This document shows, one piece after another, positions 5,816 through 11,162 of a DNA stretch of 11,162 nucleotides; position 1 is the first letter of the stretch; every line of letters starts with the position of its first letter. Both the position numbers and the translations under genes were made by a program. The notes under the pieces were generated by a model. It was not told the origin of the DNA, made no database searches, and was given only the letters and a program-made list of their open reading frames with translations. The stretch comes from an uncultured Mucispirillum sp. (GTDB taxonomy: Bacteria; Chrysiogenota; Deferribacteres; Deferribacterales; Mucispirillaceae). The stretch spans positions 1 through 11,162 of the forward strand of contig CAJUJZ010000074.1 of assembly GCA_910586745.1 (NCBI GenBank), given 5' to 3'.

Positions 5816-8800
5816 ATGCTTATAACAAAAGCTGCCATAAAATGGAAACAAGCTGTTTTTCTGTTAATGATGGTGTTTATTATATTTGGGTCATCTGCAT
5901 ATATCAGCCTGCCTAGAGAAGCTAATCCTGATGTTCCTATACCATATATATTTATAACAACTATATATTCTGGTGTTTCACCTACGGATATGGAATCTCT
6001 TGTAACATTTAAAATAGAAAATAAATTACGCGGTATAGAGGGTGTAAAAGAGATTATTTCATACAGTGCTGAAAGTGTTTCTAATATCAGTATAGAGTTT
6101 AATCCAGATGTTGATGTTGATATGGCTTTACAGCGTGTAAGGGATAAGGTTGACCAGGCTAAGAGTGATTTACCACAGGATTTAACAGAAGAGCCTATTA
6201 TTACAGAAATCAGTATGAGCGATTTCCCTGTGTTTGTTGTAGCTATTTCTGGCGATGTGCCTGAACATGATTTAAAGAAAATAGCTGATGAAATGCAGGA
6301 TAAATTTGAAAGCATAAAAGGTGTTTTAGAAGTAGATTTATCGGGAACAAGAGATAGAGAAATACTTATTCTGTTTGATTATGAAAGGCTGCAGTCTTAT
6401 TCGCTTACAATGAATGATTTAGCAAATGCTGTGCAGGGCGAACATATCAATATTCCCGGCGGTTCTCTTGATATTGGCAGAGGAAAATACCTTGTCCGTA
6501 TACCAGGAGAATATACTAATGCTAAGGAAATAGAAGATATAGTAGTAACAGTAAAGGATGGAATACCTGTATATTTAAGAGATGTTGCAAGAGTGCTTGA
6601 TTCTTTTGAAGATAAAGATTCCTATGCTTCATTAAATGGTGTGCCTGCCATATCCGTATCTATTAAAAAACGGGTTGGTGCAAATATATTAGAGATGGCA
6701 AACGATGTTAAAAATGCTATAAAAGATGCAGAGGCAGAGTATCCACCAGCTGTTAAATTTACCCTGACTACTGATATATCAAAAGATATTAAATCAATGG
6801 TTAATGAACTTGAAAATAATATGATTACAGGCTTTATACTTGTATTTCTAGTGCTGTTTTTATTTTTAGGTAAATTAAATTCACTTTTTGCAGCTGTAAT
6901 TATACCTTTTAGTATGCTTATATCTTTTATGGTGCTGCAGGCACTAGGAATAACATTAAATATGCTTGTATTGTTTTCACTGATTATGGCTCTTGGTATG
7001 CTTGTGGATAATGCCATTGTAATAGTTGAAAATATATACAGACACATGCAGGAAGGCAAAAGCAGAGTGGAAGCAGCAGTTGCTGCATCAGAAGAAATAG
7101 GCTGGCCTGTTGTAGCTTCAACACTAACAACAGTATTTGCTTTTCTGCCTATGGCATTTTGGCCGGGTGTAATTGGTGGATTTATGAAATTCCTGCCAAT
7201 TACACTTATTATTACTCTACTTTCATCTTTATTTGTTGCTCTTGTGTTTAATCCTGTTATAAGCTCAACTTTTATGCGGGTAAATGATAAACACATAGGG
7301 GAAGAAAATGATTTAAAATTTGGAAAATTTATACAGTTTTATATGAAAACCGTAAATTTTGCATTAAATCATAGAATTACAGCACTAATTGCAGCCATAT
7401 TTTTTGTAATACTGCCTATGTTTTTATTTGGGGCAAGAGGGCTTGGGGTAGAGTTTTTTCCAGAAAGCGACCCTGCCCGTGTTTTTATAAGAGCAAATGC
7501 ACCTGAAGGCACAAATGCTGCCACAACTAATGGATTTGTAAATAAATTTAGAGAAGCCACTCTTAATGAAAATGATATAAAACTTACACTTGGAGAAGTT
7601 GGTGGTGCTGCTGCAGACTATTCAGATGCAGGTGGGACAGCAACTCACAGAGGCAGGCTTACAATAGAGTTTGTAGATTTTGAAGATAGAAACGAACCAT
7701 CCCCTGCCACTATAAACAGGATTAGAGAACGGCTTAATTTCTTCCCTGGCACAGAAGTTGTGTGGGAAAAAGAGCAGATGGGACCGCCTACTGGTGCTGC
7801 TGTAAGTATAGAAATATCAGGCAGAGATGTTGATGTGCTTGGAAGTATTGCAGCAAAAGTGAAAAAAACAATAGAGCAGATACCGGGGCTTGTGGATTTA
7901 AAAGATGATTATGTAAAATCAAAGCCGGAAATACGAATAGATGTAGATAGAGAAAAAGCAGCACTATTAGGTCTTAATACTTCAAGTATAGCTCAGGCTG
8001 TTCGTGGCTCTGTTTATGGTATAGAGGTTGGAAAATACAGGGAAGGCGATGATGAATATGACATTAAAGTCAGGCTGCCAGATGAACAGAGAAAAAGTAT
8101 AGACGATATAAAAAACCTTATGATAAATACACCACAGGGTAAATATGTGCCTATATCCTCTGTGGCAGATGTAACATTAAGTGCAGGTTTTGGCACTATT
8201 ACAAGGATAGATTTCAAAAGAGTTGTTAATGTAACAGCCAATGCAGAAGGCAGAAGCAGTGTGGAAGTTATGCAGGATGTTATGAAAATATTAAAAGATT
8301 TTGAACTGCCATCAGGATATACAATAAACTATACAGGAGAAACAGAAGATCAGCAGGAAGCAGGTATGTTTTTAGGGCAGGCTCTGCTTGCAGCATTGTT
8401 TTTAATACTTATGGTGCTTTTAATAGAGTTTAATTCTGTATCTCAAACATTTATAATATTATTTACTATCGTGCTTTCAATAGGCGGTATATTTTGGGGG
8501 CTTGTTATAACAAATACAAATTTTGGCATTATTATGACAGGTATAGGCACTATTTCTTTGGCAGGAGTTGTTATAAATAATGGAATTGTGCTGATAGATT
8601 ATACCAACCAGCTGCGGGCAGAAGGAATGGCAGCAAGAGATGCAATTATTAGAGCAGGAGCAGTCCGTTTCCGCCCTGTAATGCTTACAGCATGGACAAC
8701 TATTTTAGGTATGCTTCCTATGGCTACAGGCTATGGAATAGATTTTAAAAATATGAAGTTTGTAACAGGAGCTGAAATGAGCCAGTATTGGGGACCTATG

Positions 8801-9025
8801 GCAAATGCAGTAATTTTTGGGCTTGCATTCTCTACTATGCTTACACTGATTATAGTTCCAGTGCTTTACTCTTTTACAGGTGGCGGATTAAAAAAAGATG
8901 AAAATACAGGTGGTATGCAGGATACAGAAAAGCAGGGCTTTTTTACAAGACTGAAAAATATGCTGAACTTCAAAAACTTCGGCAGAAACAGGGATATAAA
9001 ACGCCTGCTGAATAAGGGGAAATAA
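5816..9025 (+). CDS. RND efflux transporter, inner-membrane permease
   Basis: A full-length 1069-residue RND (AcrB-like) proton-driven pump. It has the duplicated architecture: helix 1 (about 11-30), periplasmic porter loop with GVSPTDMESLVTFKIE (53-68), helices 2-6 (335-485), helix 7 (about 520-540), second porter loop, helices 8-12 (855-1020) and a basic cytoplasmic tail. The helix-4 proton-relay motif reads GMLVDNAIVIVENI (394-407): Asp398 is kept, while the second Asp of AcrB is Asn399. In helix 10, where AcrB has a Lys, the motif is GVVINNGIVLIDY (917-929). This fits a pump branch outside the classic multidrug AcrB/MexB type; drug, solvent or metal export are all open. GGGAG at the end of the adaptor gene serves as ribosome-binding site. 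It is cotranscribed with the adaptor, and no outer-membrane factor gene follows. Confidence 0.95.
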   Translation: MLITKAAIKWKQAVFLLMMVFIIFGSSAYISLPREANPDVPIPYIFITTIYSGVSPTDMESLVTFKIENKLRGIEGVKEIISYSAESVSNISIEFNPDVDVDMALQRVRDKVDQAKSDLPQDLTEEPIITEISMSDFPVFVVAISGDVPEHDLKKIADEMQDKFESIKGVLEVDLSGTRDREILILFDYERLQSYSLTMNDLANAVQGEHINIPGGSLDIGRGKYLVRIPGEYTNAKEIEDIVVTVKDGIPVYLRDVARVLDSFEDKDSYASLNGVPAISVSIKKRVGANILEMANDVKNAIKDAEAEYPPAVKFTLTTDISKDIKSMVNELENNMITGFILVFLVLFLFLGKLNSLFAAVIIPFSMLISFMVLQALGITLNMLVLFSLIMALGMLVDNAIVIVENIYRHMQEGKSRVEAAVAASEEIGWPVVASTLTTVFAFLPMAFWPGVIGGFMKFLPITLIITLLSSLFVALVFNPVISSTFMRVNDKHIGEENDLKFGKFIQFYMKTVNFALNHRITALIAAIFFVILPMFLFGARGLGVEFFPESDPARVFIRANAPEGTNAATTNGFVNKFREATLNENDIKLTLGEVGGAAADYSDAGGTATHRGRLTIEFVDFEDRNEPSPATINRIRERLNFFPGTEVVWEKEQMGPPTGAAVSIEISGRDVDVLGSIAAKVKKTIEQIPGLVDLKDDYVKSKPEIRIDVDREKAALLGLNTSSIAQAVRGSVYGIEVGKYREGDDEYDIKVRLPDEQRKSIDDIKNLMINTPQGKYVPISSVADVTLSAGFGTITRIDFKRVVNVTANAEGRSSVEVMQDVMKILKDFELPSGYTINYTGETEDQQEAGMFLGQALLAALFLILMVLLIEFNSVSQTFIILFTIVLSIGGIFWGLVITNTNFGIIMTGIGTISLAGVVINNGIVLIDYTNQLRAEGMAARDAIIRAGAVRFRPVMLTAWTTILGMLPMATGYGIDFKNMKFVTGAEMSQYWGPMANAVIFGLAFSTMLTLIIVPVLYSFTGGGLKKDENTGGMQDTEKQGFFTRLKNMLNFKNFGRNRDIKRLLNKGK

Positions 9026-9077
9026 AAGAAAGGTAAATGATAAGATTATATAATAATGTGGGGAGCAGATGCTCCCC
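9004..9077 (+). repeat. Left copy of cassette-flanking direct repeat (RND 3' end plus terminator)
   Basis: This stretch covers the final codons of the RND gene (LLNKGK-stop), the spacer with AAAGGTAA and the GGGGAGC hairpin. It recurs, diverged, at 11074-11156: the codons encode the same residues with third-base changes (AAG/AAA, GGG/GGA), the stop and AGAAAGGTAA are kept, the spacer holds a small insertion in the right copy, and GATAATGTGGGGAGC or its near match leads into an identical hairpin. The two copies are about 2.07 kb apart in the same orientation and bracket the three-gene cassette. Confidence 0.85.
9060..9077. terminator. Terminator between the convergent RND and PIN-like genes
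   Basis: A perfect GGGGAGC / GCTCCCC stem (9060-9066, 9071-9077) with an AGAT loop lies 35 bases after the RND stop, followed on the plus strand by GTTATTTTAC. It also sits about 25 bases beyond the end of the minus-strand PIN-like gene, so it probably serves both directions, although neither side has a long clean U-run. A second copy stands at 11139-11156. Confidence 0.7.
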
Positions 9078-9100
9078 GTTATTTTACTTCAACTACATTA

Positions 9101-9658
9101 CTAATGTTTTTTTGTGATATCCTTTATAATACTTCTTTTGATAGTGCTGTTTAATTTAGATATTTTTTCACAATCATTAAAAACTTCTTCTATATTTTTT
9201 ACAATTATCTGGAAAGCAGTGCTATTAATTCTATTATATGCTAATTCTTTTGCACCCTTATCATTTGACATAAAAACAGGTATTTTACATATTTGAGCTG
9301 TAATTAAGGAATGAATTTCACCTAAATTATATCCTGATTTACGGTAAGTAAAAATATCTAAATTTCCTAATTTTTCACTATTCATAAAAAAATAATAATC
9401 ATGGAAATATTGCTGATAACTAACTGTATCAACATCATCTATTAAAAAATCACTATAATTTAATATTTTTATATAATTTTCGCTAACTAATGTTTTAATA
9501 GAATTATTATGAAATAATTCATTATCAAAAACATAGATATGTATAGCTGGACTTATATTTAATATTTCGAAAATAGATTTGAAAAAAGATATGTTTTTAT
9601 CATTTTGAAGAATAATATTACAGAAATCAGCATCTAAAAGAACAACATTGTTATTCAT
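9101..9658 (-). CDS. PIN-like putative nuclease, candidate toxin of three-gene cassette
   Basis: A 185-residue protein that I do not recognise as a named family. The pattern suggests a PIN-type nuclease fold: an N-terminal strand with acidic residues (VVLLDADF, Asp9 and Asp11), then a helix-rich middle, then GEIHSLITAQICKIPVFMSNDKGAKELA (113-140). This resembles the PIN core, where GE (Glu114) and a late Asp pair (here Asn132-Asp133) hold metal for RNA cleavage. The middle section (60-110) is longer than in small VapC toxins. The ATG is one base after the peptidase stop, so translation is probably coupled. It is the last gene of an xre-peptidase-nuclease operon, suggesting the effector. Composition is strikingly A/T-rich. 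The fold assignment is inference from motifs only. Confidence 0.6.
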   Translation of the reverse strand: MNNNVVLLDADFCNIILQNDKNISFFKSIFEILNISPAIHIYVFDNELFHNNSIKTLVSENYIKILNYSDFLIDDVDTVSYQQYFHDYYFFMNSEKLGNLDIFTYRKSGYNLGEIHSLITAQICKIPVFMSNDKGAKELAYNRINSTAFQIIVKNIEEVFNDCEKISKLNSTIKRSIIKDITKKH

Positions 9659-9659
9659 T

Positions 9660-10472
9660 TTATATTTCCAGATTTATTTTTAAATTGTTAGTTTCTATTA
9701 AATTATTTACTGGAATATCTAGTTTATTTCTAGTGTTATTAATTTTTCTACTATTAAATATTTCTGCATCTTCTACTTTTGAAATAAGTTCAGGGTATCC
9801 CTTTATTCCTTTTTTTTGTGAGCGGATACCAAGGCGTGTAAAGTTATATATTTTAATATAGTCATTAATTTCATTTAAAATAATATTATTGTTAATTAAT
9901 AATTCAGCTGTTTTTTTACTGATTATATTTATTTCATAAAGTCTAACTACAACTGCCTTAAAAGGCACAAAAAATGTGTCCATTAAGTTTAGTGCTATTT
10001 TTATAAAATCATATAAGTCAATATTGTGTTCATGGTTTTTAAAAAGAGATGTTGCCTTATCAGTAAAATATTCAGTAGGCATCAAGATAAGTGCTGCAAA
10101 ATAATTCATTGCAGCTTCTTCTATGTCTTTATCATGTTTTTGATTATATTCATCACAATTTTCCAGCAAATATTCATGAAGGGTTAGTATATGACCTAAT
10201 TCATGGGCAGCAGTAAAAACTTGTTTTTCTATAACTTTATATGTATTAATATGTACAAAATTAGTAAGTTTATCATTGATGTATTTTTGAATAAGACTGC
10301 CGTCATTTTCTTCATTTTCCTGCGGATAATATAAGATAATACATTTATCATCTAATATTTCAAAAATAGAATCTCTGATAGGTTCATTAGTATTTATATA
10401 AGGATAGTTTTCTATAAATTTTTGAATTTCTTTTTGTATTGTATCAGGCAAGACAGGAATATTCATAGGCAT
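9660..10472 (-). CDS. ImmA/IrrE-family zinc metallopeptidase
   Basis: A 270-residue protein of the COG2856 type. The zinc-binding HELGH (90-94, in FTAAHELGHILTLHEYL) and the downstream EEAAMNYFAALILMP (118-132), supplying Glu119 as likely third ligand, are the two family hallmarks. N-terminal residues 1-85 form the usual lead-in; the Asn/Ile/Lys-rich C-terminal third (about 185-270) is unassigned and may bind a partner. Family members such as ImmA and IrrE cleave a repressor to switch on a mobile element or stress response, and others accompany XRE regulators in predicted toxin-antitoxin systems. The ATG lies one base after the XRE-like stop (TAG-T-ATG) with no clear ribosome-binding site, so it relies on coupling; an ATG two codons later is possible. 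The natural substrate guess is the XRE-like protein upstream. Confidence 0.88.
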   Translation of the reverse strand: MPMNIPVLPDTIQKEIQKFIENYPYINTNEPIRDSIFEILDDKCIILYYPQENEENDGSLIQKYINDKLTNFVHINTYKVIEKQVFTAAHELGHILTLHEYLLENCDEYNQKHDKDIEEAAMNYFAALILMPTEYFTDKATSLFKNHEHNIDLYDFIKIALNLMDTFFVPFKAVVVRLYEINIISKKTAELLINNNIILNEINDYIKIYNFTRLGIRSQKKGIKGYPELISKVEDAEIFNSRKINNTRNKLDIPVNNLIETNNLKINLEI

Positions 10473-10473
10473 A

Positions 10474-10809
10474 CTATTTTATATTTTCGACAGCTTCTGC
10501 AAAATCAATATAAGTATCAATTATATCTAATATTTCATCACAGTTTTCTTTATATTTAAAGTCACTCATACAGTGAACCATTTCTGCATAAGCATCATTA
10601 TTTTGATAATTTAAAATATCCATAGGATTAACAGAAAAAAGTTCTGCAACTTTTTTTATTTCCATAGGTGTAATGGAAAGGCGGCCAGTAATTAATTTAT
10701 TATAATCATTTTCACTGAAATTAAGCATATTACAAAGGTTTTCTTTGCCATTTTCTGCACTGTCTGCCAATAAAAATATTTTATAACCTATATTACGAAG
10801 GTTAGACAT
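10474..10809 (-). CDS. XRE-like helix-turn-helix regulator, candidate antitoxin
   Basis: A 111-residue protein. Residues about 22-68 (ENLCNMLNFSENDYNKLITGRLSITPMEIKKVAELFSVNPMDILN) follow the Cro/CI (XRE) helix-turn-helix layout: a recognition helix starting near SENDYNKLITGR and the closing VAELFSVNPMDIL. The glycine turn is irregular, so it is a divergent member. The acidic C-terminal half (70-111) is predicted helical and could dimerise or contact the peptidase or nuclease. GGAG lies six bases before the ATG. It is first in the operon, the usual place for an autoregulating antitoxin. In ImmA-type circuits the peptidase cleaves such a repressor; that relation is inferred here. Confidence 0.72.
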   Translation of the reverse strand: MSNLRNIGYKIFLLADSAENGKENLCNMLNFSENDYNKLITGRLSITPMEIKKVAELFSVNPMDILNYQNNDAYAEMVHCMSDFKYKENCDEILDIIDTYIDFAEAVENIK

Positions 10810-11073
10810 ATAAAACTCCGCTATAAATTGATTTTTTTAATTTTTATGGTATATGTTATAAATAATAAAGATATATACCTTGTTAAATTATTTTTAAGCA
10901 ATTCTTCCCATTATTTAGTATATTATAAAATATATTGTGTCAAGTAAAAAATGCCATAAAACATATACATTTATACCCTATTTATTATATCGGTATTTAT
11001 GAAATTATTCTTAAGATTTATAATAAGATGATGAATATTTAAACATAATTTATATGTTTACTTAATATAACCA
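10810..11073. other. A/T-rich non-coding region upstream of the cassette
   Basis: Apart from the ribosome-binding site and candidate promoter elements of the XRE-like gene, I see no coding frame, RNA gene or strong hairpin here. It separates the cassette from the right-hand repeat. The end nearest the repeat (about 10980-11070) has many stops in all frames and no sign of the RND coding sequence, so homology to the left copy begins abruptly at the last RND codons. Confidence 0.6.
10848..10943 (-). promoter_or_regulatory. Promoter/operator region of the XRE-peptidase-nuclease operon
   Basis: On the minus strand a perfect TTGACA (10943-10938) stands 17 bases from a weak TACTAA. Nearer the gene, TTAACA (10886-10881) stands 18 bases from TTTATA (10862-10857). 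The inverted repeat GGTATAT / ATATACC (10848-10854 and 10873-10879, 18 bases between arms) brackets the second -10 and would suit an XRE dimer repressing its own operon. Which -35/-10 pair is used cannot be decided by eye, and the DNA is so A/T-rich that chance matches are expected. Confidence 0.4.
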
Positions 11074-11156
11074 CCTGCTGAATAAAGGAAAATAAAGAAA
11101 GGTAATAGATAAGGTGATATAAAATAATATGATAATGTGGGGAGCAGATGCTCCCC
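11074..11156 (+). repeat. Right copy of cassette-flanking direct repeat
   Basis: A diverged second copy of the RND 3' end and terminator found at 9004-9077. It reads CTG CTG AAT AAA GGA AAA TAA (same residues LLNKGK-stop as the RND gene), then AGAAAGGTAA, a spacer slightly longer than on the left, then GATAATGTGGGGAGC and the identical AGAT loop and GCTCCCC arm (hairpin 11139-11156). An in-frame stop lies just upstream, so it is not part of a working gene. It may mark the far end of an inserted or recombined segment. Confidence 0.85.
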
Positions 11157-11161
11157 CCCCC
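11153..11161 (+). repeat. Run of nine C at the window edge
   Basis: The right arm of the second hairpin runs into nine consecutive C followed by G, where the left copy has only four C and then GTTATT. In DNA this A/T-rich such a tract stands out. It may be real (a slippage-prone tract) or an artefact at the end of an assembled sequence. Confidence 0.6.
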
Positions 11162-11162
11162 G

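Noticed and set aside
5638..7296. Long minus-strand open frames inside the adaptor and RND genes
   Set aside because: Antisense shadows of a well-supported coding sequence; no domain pattern and Ser/Ile-rich translations typical of reverse frames.
9114..9296. Plus-strand hydrophobic open frame inside the PIN-like gene
   Set aside because: Antisense to a gene with operon context; hydrophobicity follows from A/T-rich reverse codons.
10915..10937. A/T-rich near-palindrome TATATTATAAAATATA as an operator
   Set aside because: The arms do not match on both sides of a centre and such runs are frequent in this low-GC stretch.
1..11162. CRISPR array, tRNA or rRNA genes, integrase or resolvase gene
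   Set aside because: No regularly spaced repeats, no cloverleaf-like pattern and no recombinase motif were seen on either strand, apart from the transposase fragment at the left edge.

Overview
The window is A/T-rich bacterial DNA from a Gram-negative (diderm) organism that makes c-type cytochromes. It carries a Ccm (System I) haem-handling locus, a CcdA thiol transporter and a two-gene RND efflux pump with a lipoprotein adaptor. CcmE has Cys instead of the usual haem-binding His. Together with the low GC and the codon use, this points to an anaerobic or microaerobic lineage such as Deferribacterota (a Mucispirillum-like gut bacterium is a reasonable guess). That placement is inference; no rRNA or marker gene is present.

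Layout. (1) 1-626, minus strand: a fragment of an IS30-type transposase runs off the left edge, then a compact RelB/RelE-type toxin-antitoxin pair with a clear promoter and an overlapping palindromic operator. (2) 780-1593, minus: ccdA with its own intrinsic terminator. (3) 1760-4659, plus: ccmE, a hairpin, then ccmA-ccmB-ccmC and a tiny ccmD-like gene. CcmABCD loads and releases haem on CcmE; CcdA (divergent, next door) moves electrons across the membrane to keep apocytochrome cysteines reduced. ccmF, ccmG and ccmH are not in the window. (4) 4695-9077, plus: consensus-like promoter elements, a lipoprotein membrane-fusion protein, an inner-membrane RND transporter and a strong hairpin terminator; no outer-membrane channel gene follows. 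(5) 9101-10809, minus and convergent with the pump: three nearly abutting genes encoding an XRE-like DNA-binding protein, an ImmA/IrrE-type zinc peptidase (HELGH) and a PIN-like putative nuclease. (6) 10810-11162: the cassette's A/T-rich upstream region, then a second, diverged copy of the last codons of the RND gene plus its terminator hairpin, ending in a run of nine C.

The most interesting part is region 5 with its flanks. The regulator-peptidase-nuclease cassette looks like a three-part toxin-antitoxin or stress/phage-response module. It sits between imperfect direct repeats of about 75-85 bp that begin in the last codons of the RND gene and end in its terminator, as if the cassette arrived by insertion or recombination at that gene's 3' end. 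No integrase is visible. The left edge (transposase) and right edge (repeat plus homopolymer) both look like places where an assembly would break, so the window may be an entire contig.
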